A stretch of 42,407 nt of DNA, taken from contig CALVOB010000034.1 of NCBI GenBank assembly GCA_944350095.1, forward strand, positions 1 to 42,407, written 5' to 3'. The translations under genes were made by a program, and so were the position numbers. Source of the DNA: an uncultured Clostridia bacterium. GTDB taxonomy: Bacteria > Bacillota > Clostridia > Christensenellales > UBA1242. The notes under the pieces were generated by a model, which had not been told where the DNA came from, ran no database searches, and was given only the letters and a program-made list of their open reading frames with translations. This document shows, piece by piece, positions 7,285 to 16,456 of this stretch; the first letter of the stretch is position 1, and every line of letters starts with the position of its first letter.

Positions 7285-9689
7285 CTTAATTTTGCCCCAA
7301 ATTTAAATTCGCAATCTTTTAAAATTTTATGCATAGAAGAATTTACTTCTTCTTCTGTAAGTGTTTTTTCTTGAGAAGATAGTACTATGCGTAGAGCTAT
7401 ACTTTTTTTGTTTTCTCCTAAATTTTTATTCCTATAAATATCAAATATTTTTGCAGAATAATAAAGATTGCCAGCAGATTTTTTAACAGAAGATAAAAGT
7501 TTTTCTGCAGTAATTTCTTCATCTACAATTAAGGCTAAATCTCTTTCTACATAAGGAAATTTTGATATAGGCTTAACTGAAACTTTTTTCTCGTTAAATT
7601 TTATAAGCTTATCTATATTTATTTCCGCATACAAAGTTTTTTCCGGAAGTTCAAAATTATTGCAAACTTTTGGATGTACTACACCAAACGAGCAAATAAT
7701 TTCTTGAGTTGATTTTTCTATGATATCAGCACTCATTCCTGGGTGCATATATGGAAGAGAAGAATATTTTAAATCATAGTTTAAATCAAAACTAGATAAA
7801 AGCTTTTCTATTGTACCCTTTAATGAGAAAAAGTCTACATTTTCATCAATTGCTCCAATACTCAACATATTTATTTCTGATGGTTGTTCTGTTAATGGTA
7901 ATTCTTTTGGTAAATATATTCTTCCCGCTTCAAAAAATCTTAAATCTTTATTTCCATGCTTTATATTGTAAGATAATGAATTTAACATAGAAAATGCCAT
8001 ATTAGTTCTAACACAAGAAAGTTCATCGCTAATTGGATTTCCTAATTTTATCATATTATAATTTTTATGCTCTGGAGTTAATAGAACTAAATCACATGCA
8101 TTTGGTGGACAAAAAGTATAATTTAAAGTTTCATAGTACCCATCATCACATAAAATATTTTTAAGCTTATTTTCCATATGAATAAGTGGGTTAAACTTTC
8201 CAATTGTATAAGAAGAATTTTTCAACGCTGGAACATCTAGATTGTCGTAAACATCATAGCCATAAAGCCTTATTATTTCTTCGGCAATATCTGCATCATT
8301 TTCAATATCAGTTCTAAAAATTGGAATAATACATTTTAATTTATCACCATTAATTTCTGGCTTTAATCCAAGGCATGTAAGAATATTTAAAACTTCTTTA
8401 TTTTCAACTTCAATTCCTAGAATTTTATAAATTCTTTTTAAAGAAAAGGTCATCTCTTTTTCTTTTGGTTCGCAATTTTTTACATCAATCATGCCACTTA
8501 CAATAGTGCCTGCTTTAAGTTTGTAAACTAAACTTAATGCAGTTTGCATGCCTTGCAAAGGAGAACCTATATCTACACCTTTTTCAAATCTAGCTGTACT
8601 ATCTGTTCTAACACCTATTGCTCTACTTGTTGAACGAATATTTGACCTTTCAAAACAAGCTGCTTCTAAAACACTTATTTTTGTATTATCTGTAACAGAA
8701 GAATTAACTCCACCTATTATTCCAGCTATTACATTTGGCTTATTGGCATCTGCAACAACATTAAAAGATGGTTTTAATTCATAAGTATTTCCATTTAATA
8801 CGCTTATCTTTTCGCCATTTATTGCATTTCTTATAATTATTTTGTTGCCTTCAATGTATTTTTCATCAAAAGCATGCATAGGTTGACCTTGTTCCACTAA
8901 AACATAGTTAGTAATATCCACAATGTTGTTTACACATTTAATTCCTACAGCATTTATACGCTTTTTTATCCACATAGGACTTTCTTTTATTGTTATATCT
9001 TTAACAACTGTTGCTATATAACGAGGGCAAAGCTCATAATTTTTTATTTCAACAGATACATAATTGTTTACATCATCTGTTTTGTCAACTTCATAATATG
9101 GGTCTTGTGCAATTAATGGCGTTTTTAAAATTGCACTAATTTCCCTTGCTATTCCTATTACACTCATGCAATCAGGACGGTTAGGTGTTATATTAATATC
9201 AAAAATAACATCATCTAGCCCAAGTGCAGTTTCTATTTTTTCGCCAAGGTCATGTTTTTCATTAAGAACTAAAATACCATAAATATTTGCACCTTTGTAA
9301 TAATCTTCTGTAATACCTAATTCTTCGCCTGAGCAAAACATACCCTCAGATACTTCTCCGCGAAGGTTAGATTTTTTTATTTTAATTCCATTTACAAGAT
9401 CGGCACCATCAAGAGCTACAGGAACATAGTCTCCTTCTCGAATATTTTTTGCCGCAGTTATTATTTGAAGTTTTCTATCACCTAAATCCACCTGACAAAC
9501 ATCAAGTTTTTCTGCATTAGGATGTTTTTGTATGCTTAAAATTTTACAAACATAAACATCATGTAAGTGTTTATTTTGATATTCTATTTCTTCAACTTCT
9601 AAACCTGCGTTAGTAAGCTTATTAGCCAATTCTTCTGGTGAAATATCTATTTTAACAAATTCTTTTAACCAATTTAATGTAACTTTCAT
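7281..9689 (-). CDS. pheT: Phenylalanine-tRNA ligase beta subunit
   Basis: An 802-aa subunit of the alpha2-beta2 synthetase. Domains in order: B1 with an OB-fold tRNA-binding region near the N-terminus (VCKILSIQKHPNAEKLDVCQVD), the B3/B4 region (DINITPNRPDCMSVIGIAREIS), the B5 domain, a degenerate catalytic-like core (GNPISDELSCVRTNM) and the FDX-ACB anticodon-binding domain ending KFGAKLR. The length is normal. GGAG lies 8 nt before the ATG, and pheS ends 13 bp upstream. Confidence 0.97.
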   Translation of the reverse strand: MKVTLNWLKEFVKIDISPEELANKLTNAGLEVEEIEYQNKHLHDVYVCKILSIQKHPNAEKLDVCQVDLGDRKLQIITAAKNIREGDYVPVALDGADLVNGIKIKKSNLRGEVSEGMFCSGEELGITEDYYKGANIYGILVLNEKHDLGEKIETALGLDDVIFDINITPNRPDCMSVIGIAREISAILKTPLIAQDPYYEVDKTDDVNNYVSVEIKNYELCPRYIATVVKDITIKESPMWIKKRINAVGIKCVNNIVDITNYVLVEQGQPMHAFDEKYIEGNKIIIRNAINGEKISVLNGNTYELKPSFNVVADANKPNVIAGIIGGVNSSVTDNTKISVLEAACFERSNIRSTSRAIGVRTDSTARFEKGVDIGSPLQGMQTALSLVYKLKAGTIVSGMIDVKNCEPKEKEMTFSLKRIYKILGIEVENKEVLNILTCLGLKPEINGDKLKCIIPIFRTDIENDADIAEEIIRLYGYDVYDNLDVPALKNSSYTIGKFNPLIHMENKLKNILCDDGYYETLNYTFCPPNACDLVLLTPEHKNYNMIKLGNPISDELSCVRTNMAFSMLNSLSYNIKHGNKDLRFFEAGRIYLPKELPLTEQPSEINMLSIGAIDENVDFFSLKGTIEKLLSSFDLNYDLKYSSLPYMHPGMSADIIEKSTQEIICSFGVVHPKVCNNFELPEKTLYAEINIDKLIKFNEKKVSVKPISKFPYVERDLALIVDEEITAEKLLSSVKKSAGNLYYSAKIFDIYRNKNLGENKKSIALRIVLSSQEKTLTEEEVNSSMHKILKDCEFKFGAKLR

Positions 9690-9702
9690 TTTTGTAACTC
9701 CA

Positions 9703-10722
9703 TTATTTTATCTGTGATAAGAATTTTAAATCGTTTTCAAACATCATTCTTATTGATGGTACTTTGTATTCTGTAATTGCAAATCTATCAACTCCAAATC
9801 CAAAAGCAAGCCCTGAATATTTCTTAGAATCAATACCGCAATTTTCTAATACTTTAGGATTAACCATACCTGCTCCAAGCAATTCCATAAAACCAGAACC
9901 TTTACATCTTGGGCAACCTTTTCCGCCACACATCGGACAAGTAGCATCTACTTCTACACTTGGCTCCGTAAAAGGAAAGAATGATGGCCTAAATCTTATT
10001 TGAGTATTTTCACCAAATAGCATTTTTAAAAGTTTGGTAAGTAAAGCCTTTAAGTCTATCATACTAATATTTTCATCAACCACTAAACCTTCTAGCTGAT
10101 GGAAAACTGGTGAATGAGTAGCATCACTATCAGCTCTATAAGTTCTACCTGGACTAACAATTTTAATAGGAGGCTTCATTGTTTCCATAGCCCTAATTTG
10201 CATAGCTGAAGTTTGCGATCTCATAATTAAATTTTGAGTTATATAAAAAGAATCTTGCATATCTCTTGCTGGATGGTCTTTTGGTATATTTAACGCTTCA
10301 AAGTTATAATAATCAGTTTCAATTTCTGGACCATCTACAACTGTAAATCCCATTTCTACGCAAGCTTCCATTAATTTATTCATGACTTTGTTTAATGGAT
10401 GAATTTGCCCACGCTCTACATTTTTTGCTGGCTCTGTTATATCTATTTTTTGTTCAGCAAGTTTTCTTTCAAGTTCTAAAGAATTTAATTTTTCTTCTGT
10501 TTCTTGAATAACATTTTCTAACCTTTCACGCGTAGCATTTATCACTGCACCAAATTTAGGTCTTTCTTCGGCAGGAATGTCTTTCATTCCTCTAAGCAAT
10601 GACGTAAACTGCCCTTGTTTACCAAGATATTTAACTTTAAAATCTGATAGGGATTTTAAATCTTCAATTTTTACAAGTTCTTTTAATGCCTCTGTTTCAA
10701 GTTGTTTAACTTTTTCTTCCAT
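9703..10722 (-). CDS. pheS: Phenylalanine-tRNA ligase alpha subunit
   Basis: A 339-aa catalytic subunit. An N-terminal coiled coil is followed by the class II core with HPLNKVMNKLMEACVEMGF, the QTSAMQIRAM motif, FFPFTEPSVEVD and GFGVDRFAIT. A four-cysteine knuckle (CPMCGGKGCPRCKGSG) precedes ELLGAGMV. The ATG at 10722 is preferred over one 11 codons upstream because GGAG lies just before it and the upstream ATG falls inside the promoter. It leads a pheS-pheT-nifS-thiI operon. Confidence 0.96.
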   Translation of the reverse strand: MEEKVKQLETEALKELVKIEDLKSLSDFKVKYLGKQGQFTSLLRGMKDIPAEERPKFGAVINATRERLENVIQETEEKLNSLELERKLAEQKIDITEPAKNVERGQIHPLNKVMNKLMEACVEMGFTVVDGPEIETDYYNFEALNIPKDHPARDMQDSFYITQNLIMRSQTSAMQIRAMETMKPPIKIVSPGRTYRADSDATHSPVFHQLEGLVVDENISMIDLKALLTKLLKMLFGENTQIRFRPSFFPFTEPSVEVDATCPMCGGKGCPRCKGSGFMELLGAGMVNPKVLENCGIDSKKYSGLAFGFGVDRFAITEYKVPSIRMMFENDLKFLSQIK

Positions 10723-10741
10723 ATTATCTCCTAACTTAAAA

Positions 10742-10771
10742 AGTTTATCATACATGCTTTATAATAGTCAA
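10742..10771 (-). promoter_or_regulatory. Promoter of the pheS-pheT-nifS-thiI operon
   Basis: TTGACT (10766-10771) and TAAACT (10742-10747) are 18 bp apart on the minus strand. No T-box fits in the short leader, unlike thrS in the same window. Confidence 0.55.
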
Positions 10772-10812
10772 CTAATTGCAAGTTTTTTAAAATTTTTTTA
10801 ATTCAAAATATA

Positions 10813-10834
10813 GTACTATGCATTTGCATAGTAC
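10813..10834. promoter_or_regulatory. Perfect palindrome of GTACTATGCA arms
   Basis: The 10-mer GTACTATGCA and its reverse complement TGCATAGTAC flank a 2-bp centre, 42 bp upstream of the pheS -35 box and 20 bp after plsC. The arm is identical to the three boxes before the PadR-type gene (1099-1139). It could be an operator of that regulator. As a hairpin it could also act as a weak plsC terminator, since TATATTTTG follows it. Confidence 0.6.
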
Positions 10835-10853
10835 GCAACATTTGGTATTGTAT

Positions 10854-11444
10854 TTATTTTTTTAGGCTATCTTTTAAAGATAACATCTTTTTTGTAAGCA
10901 AATCACCTATTTTATCTAGAAGCTCATTTGATAATTTTTGTCCTGCATATTCTTCCATAGAAATAGGTTCACCTATTATTAGCTTATTTCTTCTAAATGC
11001 TTTCGGTTTCTTTTCTAGCCACAGAGGAACTATAGGAGCACCAGATTTAACAGCTATCATACCAGCACCATTTTTTATTTCAAGCAGAGCTTCTTCAGTT
11101 TTATTTCTTGTACCTTCTGGAAAAATTGTTAAAAGCTTATCTTTTTTTAGCACATTTAAACATGATTTTATTGCTTTTAAATCAACTGCATTTCTATCTA
11201 TTGGTATAGCCCCCATCTTTTTTAAAAACCAAGAATTAAACTTATTTTTAAAAAGCTCTTTTTTACCTAAAAAATGCTGTTTTCTAAATATTGTTGTTCC
11301 TAAAACTACAACATCTGAATTGCTATAATGGTTACAAATTAATATAGCTTTACCTTTTGGCAAATTTTTCTTTCCTATTAATTTAATTGGGTGAAATAAT
11401 CTATAAAACGGCCAAACTATAATTTGAATTATTTTGTAAAACAT
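10854..11444 (-). CDS. plsC: 1-acyl-glycerol-3-phosphate acyltransferase (PlsC-like)
   Basis: This acyltransferase makes phosphatidic acid for membrane lipid synthesis. The 196-aa protein has the catalytic HX4D motif in NHYSNSD (H39, D44), the substrate motif FPEGTRNK (E110-R113) and an APIVPLWL segment, plus a hydrophobic N-terminus for membrane association. AGGAGGTAAA precedes the ATG. It follows rluB by 8 bp, so the two are likely co-transcribed. Confidence 0.92.
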   Translation of the reverse strand: MFYKIIQIIVWPFYRLFHPIKLIGKKNLPKGKAILICNHYSNSDVVVLGTTIFRKQHFLGKKELFKNKFNSWFLKKMGAIPIDRNAVDLKAIKSCLNVLKKDKLLTIFPEGTRNKTEEALLEIKNGAGMIAVKSGAPIVPLWLEKKPKAFRRNKLIIGEPISMEEYAGQKLSNELLDKIGDLLTKKMLSLKDSLKK

Positions 11445-11452
11445 TTTACCTC

Positions 11453-12160
11453 CTAAATTTTGCTTAAATACAAAAGTTCTTCATTATTCAATTCTTTATA
11501 TTTGCCTCTAACAAGCCCACCAAGTTTTATCTCGCCTATTCTAACTCTTTTTAAAAGTATTATAGTTTTACCTATACAATCAAACATTCTTCTAATTTGC
11601 CTATTTTGACCTTCATCAATTCTAACAGAAAGCCTTGTTTTATCTTTTAAAACTTCTATTACATCAACTTTCGCTTCAGGCATTCTAACCCCATTTTCTA
11701 TAACTCCTGCTCTTAAAACAGCACACTCACTCTCTTTAATTTTACCCTCAATTACAACAATGTATTCTTTTTCTATTTCATAAGTTGGATGTGTTAATTT
11801 ATATGCTAAATTACCATCGTTTGTAATAAGAATTAACCCCTCAGTATTATAATCTAATCTACCAATGGAAAAAAGACGCCCTTTTGCGTCTGGAATTAAA
11901 TCATAAATGGTCTTTCTCCCCTTTTCATCTTTTGCTGAACAAATATATCCTTTTGGCTTATTTAGTTTTAAATATACAAAATCGTTGACAAGTTTTATTT
12001 CTTTACCATCAACAAAAACTTTATCTTTTTTTTCATTTATCTGATATGCAAGTTGTTCTATAACCTTGCCATTAACTTTGACTTTTCCTGCAAGAATTAA
12101 ATCCTCTACTTTTCTTCTTGAGCCAAGCCCAGATTGTGCTAAAAATTTATTTATTCTCAT
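11453..12160 (-). CDS. rluB: Pseudouridine synthase RluB-type (23S rRNA)
   Basis: A 235-aa RsuA-family enzyme that isomerises a uridine of large-subunit rRNA. An S4 RNA-binding domain (MRINKFLAQSGLGSRRKVEDLI, residues 1-60) precedes the catalytic domain with GRLDYNTEGLILITNDG, which holds the catalytic Asp, and later GQNRQIRRMFDCIG. No Shine-Dalgarno precedes the ATG. Instead a consensus promoter ends 6 nt upstream of it, predicting a leaderless transcript. Confidence 0.93.
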   Translation of the reverse strand: MRINKFLAQSGLGSRRKVEDLILAGKVKVNGKVIEQLAYQINEKKDKVFVDGKEIKLVNDFVYLKLNKPKGYICSAKDEKGRKTIYDLIPDAKGRLFSIGRLDYNTEGLILITNDGNLAYKLTHPTYEIEKEYIVVIEGKIKESECAVLRAGVIENGVRMPEAKVDVIEVLKDKTRLSVRIDEGQNRQIRRMFDCIGKTIILLKRVRIGEIKLGGLVRGKYKELNNEELLYLSKI

Positions 12161-12166
12161 GTAAAT

Positions 12167-12195
12167 AATTTAAAATTTTTTTTAAGCAATGTCAA
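12167..12195 (-). promoter_or_regulatory. Promoter giving a leaderless rluB mRNA
   Basis: TTGACA (12190-12195) and TAAATT (12167-12172) are separated by 17 bp, and 6 nt separate the -10 box from the ATG. The -35 box lies inside the last codons of dacF. Transcription should start at or next to the A of the ATG. Confidence 0.7.
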
Positions 12196-13324
12196 GAGAA
12201 TTTATGTTCCAATTTCCTATTATTTCCTTTATATTATCAAAAAAGTCAACAGATTTAACCTCTTCCATAGCATAAACATCTTCTGAGAACAATCTTTTTC
12301 CATCAAGATATATGCTAAAATTTCCCACCACGCTATCTTTTTCTATTGGAGCTTCAATATTTTCAGGAATGTTATATTCATAAATTAGTTTATTTTGCTC
12401 TTCTTCTGTTAATGGATAAGAAAAACCTTTTCTTGAATAAACTTTAAGACTTTCTTCTTTTCCATCAATTACACCAACTCTTCTGATATAATTATAAGGC
12501 GGAACTATTTCTACTAGCTTGTACTCATTAAATGCTTGTTCTAGTAAAACGGCACATTCTTCGAACATAGGGCCACAATTAAAAATAACACAGATAAACT
12601 CCGTTCCTTCTCTTTCTGCAGAACCAACGAAGCATCTACCAGCATCATCTGTAAATCCTGTTTTTACACCTGTAGCTCCTTGAAAGTTATTTAATAATTT
12701 GTTTTTATTTTTAAGATATCTTTTAGGAACTTTATCATTTCCTGATATTTGACATTCTTTTGTGCTTACAATTTCAGCAAAAGTTTCATTTGATAACGCC
12801 TTTGCTGTAATTAAAGCTAAATCGTGTGCAGTTGTAAAATGACCTTCTTCGTCTAAACCATGCGGATTAGCAAATGAAGAGTTTGTAGCCCCAGCGTTTT
12901 TTGCAGTTTCAAGCATTAGTTTACAAAAGTCTTCAATGCTATCTGAAATATAGTAAGCAAGTGCAGTTGCAGCATCATTTCCTGAAACAAGCATCATTCC
13001 ATATAAAAGTTCTTTTACAGAGAGTTTTTCTCCTTTAACTAAATAAATTGATGTCCCAGGAATTCCTACTGCTCTATCATCTATATCTACTATTTCATCT
13101 AAGTCATCACAATTTTCTAGTACTGTTAAAGCTGTTACAATTTTGGTCGTGCTTGCCATAGGAAGTGGCTCAGAAGAATTTTTTGAATAAATTTCTCGTC
13201 CTGTGGTTTTTTCAATTAACATCATAGCTTTGGCAGAAGTTTGAAAATCTGCCACAGCCCATATTTTCGGAACTAATACATTAATACAAAGCAAAATTGC
13301 TATGAATATAATTATTTTTTTCAT
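12182..13324 (-). CDS. dacF: D-alanyl-D-alanine carboxypeptidase (DacF/PBP5-type)
   Basis: A 380-aa penicillin-binding protein that trims the terminal D-Ala of peptidoglycan stem peptides. It has an N-terminal signal peptide (about residues 1-25), the SXXK motif S58-T-T-K61, SGN at 114-116 and KTG at 221-223, followed by the C-terminal beta domain. It lies in a group with ytfJ and yunB, which favours the sporulation-associated DacF role over a vegetative PBP5. Its start overlaps the ytfJ stop, with GGAGAG as ribosome binding site. Confidence 0.93.
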   Translation of the reverse strand: MKKIIIFIAILLCINVLVPKIWAVADFQTSAKAMMLIEKTTGREIYSKNSSEPLPMASTTKIVTALTVLENCDDLDEIVDIDDRAVGIPGTSIYLVKGEKLSVKELLYGMMLVSGNDAATALAYYISDSIEDFCKLMLETAKNAGATNSSFANPHGLDEEGHFTTAHDLALITAKALSNETFAEIVSTKECQISGNDKVPKRYLKNKNKLLNNFQGATGVKTGFTDDAGRCFVGSAEREGTEFICVIFNCGPMFEECAVLLEQAFNEYKLVEIVPPYNYIRRVGVIDGKEESLKVYSRKGFSYPLTEEEQNKLIYEYNIPENIEAPIEKDSVVGNFSIYLDGKRLFSEDVYAMEEVKSVDFFDNIKEIIGNWNINSLDIA

Positions 13325-13707
13325 TGTTTTTTCTCTCCAATTTTATCTACAATAGTATTTAGAATATTTAAAAAAGTCTGATATGCAGTTTTATTTTCAA
13401 TATCTATAAATTTATAACTTCCATGACTTTCAATTAAAAAACCTACAGGTGAAACGCTCATACCACCACCGCTACCCCCAGCCATTGGGTAATGTTTTGC
13501 AACTCTTCTTGAACTTTTGTCTGAATATTCTCCCCCACCTACAACAAATCCAACACTAACTTTAGATATAGGAATAATTATTGTTCCATCTGGAGAAATC
13601 ACAGGATCTCCAATTATAGTGTTAGTTTCCATTAATGTTTTAATATTGGATATACTTTCCTCAATTAAATTATTGATATTAGACGAATTTTCATCAAATA
13701 TTTTCAT
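13321..13707 (-). CDS. ytfJ: Sporulation protein YtfJ (GerW family)
   Basis: A 128-aa protein with the glycine-rich GerW signature: GDPVISPDGTIIIPISKVSVGFVVGGGEY, then AGGSGGGMSVSPVGFLI. In Bacillus the family is made in the forespore and is required for germination by certain receptors. It sits between dacF and a DUF2953 protein; DUF2953-ytfJ is a conserved pair in endospore formers. AAGGAGATCTT precedes the ATG. Confidence 0.93.
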   Translation of the reverse strand: MKIFDENSSNINNLIEESISNIKTLMETNTIIGDPVISPDGTIIIPISKVSVGFVVGGGEYSDKSSRRVAKHYPMAGGSGGGMSVSPVGFLIESHGSYKFIDIENKTAYQTFLNILNTIVDKIGEKKQ

Positions 13708-13716
13708 AAGATCTCC

Positions 13717-14292
13717 TTAATTTTTAACTGATACAAAGCCTTTTTTACTATCTGATTTCTTTACAATGATACTTGCCATAATAAAGGAATATAAAGTATC
13801 AAAAATTGAAATTGAAATTCTTCCCAACAAACTAATTTGAAAAACTTTTTCCTTATAGTTGGTGTGGTTTACAATGTCTATTTGTGCTGTATCTTTAAAG
13901 TTTTTAATATATCCTAAAAACATACTAATAGCTATTGAAATACCTGCACTTAACATAGCAGATTGAAATGCATCTCCTGTTCCTATGTGGCTGTGAAACT
14001 CTAGCTTTTTTACTTTAATTTTATCTTTTATTTGAACGGAAAATTGTTCTAAAAGTTTTATTTCTGGACCAATAAGAGATATTTCAATTTGTTTTGCATC
14101 TTTTTTCGTTCGAATTACAATTGTTTTTCCTTTAATTTTGAAAGTAATTAACACAATTTTTATAAACCATAGTTTAAGTGCTAATGTACCATAATTTTTG
14201 TAAACATTATAGGAAATTCTTACTTCAAAAATAAAAGGCAACAATAATAAAATAAACAAAAACAGAGGTATAATAAGCCATAGACTTTGCAT
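13717..14292 (-). CDS. DUF2953 membrane-associated protein
   Basis: A 191-aa protein with an N-terminal membrane helix (about residues 3-22), a beta-rich section, a second hydrophobic segment around 110-130 and another near 163-180. Its position directly before ytfJ and its shape match the DUF2953 family, which usually accompanies ytfJ; no biochemical role is known. Only AGAGGT immediately against the ATG is seen, too close for normal use. TTGAAT, 18 bp and AATAAT ending 6 nt before the ATG is a weak leaderless-type promoter. Confidence 0.8.
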   Translation of the reverse strand: MQSLWLIIPLFLFILLLLPFIFEVRISYNVYKNYGTLALKLWFIKIVLITFKIKGKTIVIRTKKDAKQIEISLIGPEIKLLEQFSVQIKDKIKVKKLEFHSHIGTGDAFQSAMLSAGISIAISMFLGYIKNFKDTAQIDIVNHTNYKEKVFQISLLGRISISIFDTLYSFIMASIIVKKSDSKKGFVSVKN

Positions 14293-14324
14293 ACCTCTAT
14301 TATTTTTTATTTAAAAAATTTTAT

Positions 14325-15005
14325 TCAATTTTTGGGAACTAAATTTAACATTTCATCAAGTTGACTAGAATTTAAGTATGTATCAGGGATTTTTCCTGTA
14401 ATTACACTTTCTGTAAGTAATATTTCTGTGGTAGTATTTACAATTTTTGTATCTGTTGGCAAAATTATGCTTACATCTGTTTCAACATACAAATATATAC
14501 CATGAATAGTTTGGTTTATTCCCGCAGATGTAAATTCAGAATGAAATCTTGTATAAATAGTTCCTATTGGAGATAGTTTTAGGTTTACTTTTGGCCCTCT
14601 ATCTGTAAGCAAAGTAATACCTGTAAATGTACCAATACCAATTTCTATCCCCTGTTCACCTAAATTGTTTAAACTTTCTTGTGCAGACGTTAAAATTTCT
14701 TTTGATAATAAATTAATTTTATAAGCATTTGCCGTTATCATTTGAATATCGTTATTATCATCTTTTATTATTTCAATAAGTTCATTATAAATTTGTTCAT
14801 CTTGTATAACACTATAAACAGCATTTTCAACTGAACTTTGAGTTAACGAGCGTACTTTGGCCTCCGTTGCGTCAATTATGATAGGATTTACAACATAATG
14901 CAAATACAAAAATATTGAAATTATTATAAGCAGAATAATAGTTAAAACTATATAAAGTTTCTTTTTTGCTGATAGTTTCTTTTTTCTATACTCATATTTT
15001 ACCAC
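14325..15005 (-). CDS. yunB: Sporulation protein YunB
   Basis: A 226-aa protein with a basic start, one membrane helix (about residues 17-40) and the family body: NPIIIDATEAKVRSLTQ, IGIGTFTGITLLTDRGPKV, and a C-terminal SVITGKIPDTYLN. YunB is a mother-cell sporulation membrane protein in Bacillus. The start used is GTG, with no clear ribosome binding site; a TATAAA-like box lies 5 nt upstream. It follows hemZ by 32 bp. Confidence 0.92.
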   Translation of the reverse strand: MVKYEYRKKKLSAKKKLYIVLTIILLIIISIFLYLHYVVNPIIIDATEAKVRSLTQSSVENAVYSVIQDEQIYNELIEIIKDDNNDIQMITANAYKINLLSKEILTSAQESLNNLGEQGIEIGIGTFTGITLLTDRGPKVNLKLSPIGTIYTRFHSEFTSAGINQTIHGIYLYVETDVSIILPTDTKIVNTTTEILLTESVITGKIPDTYLNSSQLDEMLNLVPKN

Positions 15006-15037
15006 ATATATTTATATGCAAAAATTTTAATTTGTAT

Positions 15038-16453
15038 TTAAAAGAACTCATATTTTTTATTGATAATTTCATCTATTCTATTATTATAATCCGATAAAAA
15101 TTTTGGATTGGCAAGTCTTTCAATTCTATTATCATCATAAAAAATACGCTTTGAAATAGCCCCCGCACCACATGCAATTATACTATTTGTTTCTTCCATA
15201 CTATCTATATTAAACGTGCAAGCTTTTCCCTTTTTTGTATAACCAATATTTTCCAAACCTTCAATTTGATTTTTTTGTCTATACAAATAATAAGGATTAT
15301 ATCCATCCGCCGTCAATTTGTTATACGCATAATCTACCATTTTTACAACATTTTCATCTGTATCAGGCGGATTGTTAAACAAAAGTGAGCCATGTTTTAA
15401 AGAAAGAGTATGAACAGTTATATTATCAGGAGAAAGTTCTATGGCAGTGTCTATTGTCTTTTTAAATGTTGTAAATTTTTCTCCTGGCAAGCCTGCAATA
15501 AAATCCATATTTATAGAAAAATCGTATTTTAATGCTAGTTTGTAAGCTTCTAGTATATCTTTAACCGTATGTTTTCTTCCAATAAGTTTTAAAGTTTTTT
15601 GACAAAATGTTTGTGGATTAATAGAAATTCTTGTAACTTCAGCCTCTTTTAATACTTTTAATTTTTCATCAGTAATAGTATCAGGTCTACCACATTCTAC
15701 TGTAAACTCTGATATTGGATAATTAATTTCATTAAATAGCTTTTTAAATTGTTCTGGTGTAAGTATGCTAGGTGTTCCCCCTCCTATATATACAGTTCTT
15801 ATAACATAAGCTTTGTCATTAACTATTTTCTGAACCATTTTTAATTCTTTTACAAGATTTTCAATATATTCAGGGAGAATATCTTTTACTTTTTCATATT
15901 CAGAAGAAATAAAGGAACAATATGAACATCTTGATGGACATACAGGAATATTTATATATAAATCTACAAGTTTCTCATTCCTTATTATTGAGGTTTGATT
16001 TCTTATCACTTTGGCAACAATCTTTGCTTTTTGTTCACTAACTAGATAGTTCTTCATTAGCATTTCTTTTATAAAATAAATTGGCGTACCTTCTTCAAGT
16101 AATTCATAACCAATTTTTGTAGGTCTTATTCCTGTTAAACTTCCCCATGGCATAGTTTTTCCTGTAATGTTTACAAGAAGCTTATATAAAGCCAATTTTA
16201 AATATCGTTTTATATATTTCTTCTTTTTTAACTCTGTACCTTTTATATCTGGTTTAATTTTAGGTAGAATTTGTTTTTCAGAAAATGTTTTGCCATTTAA
16301 ATTAAAACAATTTTCTATTTCATCTCCAAATAATTTTAAACCATGCGTTAAAACCACCCCATCATCTTCATTTAAAATTAAATTGGGATAAAACATGTGC
16401 ATTATATCATATATATCATTTTTAAACTCTTCTTTGTTTGTGTTTATAATCAT
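15038..16453 (-). CDS. hemZ: Coproporphyrinogen dehydrogenase HemZ (radical SAM)
   Basis: A 471-aa radical SAM protein of the oxygen-independent coproporphyrinogen oxidase family. The cluster motif is CPSRCSYC (C172, C176, C179), preceded by the HemZ-specific N-terminal domain with PWGSLTGIRPTKIGYEL. GGGTPSIL and SINPQTF motifs follow. No other haem biosynthesis gene is seen nearby, so the true substrate in this organism is uncertain. AGGTGA precedes the ATG, 3 bp after the Rel gene. Confidence 0.93.
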   Translation of the reverse strand: MIINTNKEEFKNDIYDIMHMFYPNLILNEDDGVVLTHGLKLFGDEIENCFNLNGKTFSEKQILPKIKPDIKGTELKKKKYIKRYLKLALYKLLVNITGKTMPWGSLTGIRPTKIGYELLEEGTPIYFIKEMLMKNYLVSEQKAKIVAKVIRNQTSIIRNEKLVDLYINIPVCPSRCSYCSFISSEYEKVKDILPEYIENLVKELKMVQKIVNDKAYVIRTVYIGGGTPSILTPEQFKKLFNEINYPISEFTVECGRPDTITDEKLKVLKEAEVTRISINPQTFCQKTLKLIGRKHTVKDILEAYKLALKYDFSINMDFIAGLPGEKFTTFKKTIDTAIELSPDNITVHTLSLKHGSLLFNNPPDTDENVVKMVDYAYNKLTADGYNPYYLYRQKNQIEGLENIGYTKKGKACTFNIDSMEETNSIIACGAGAISKRIFYDDNRIERLANPKFLSDYNNRIDEIINKKYEFF

Positions 16454-16456
16454 ATA

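Noticed and set aside
7380-7400. TAGTACTATGC match inside pheT, similar to the PadR boxes
   Set aside because: It is within coding sequence, incomplete (GCG in place of GCA) and lacks a paired copy.
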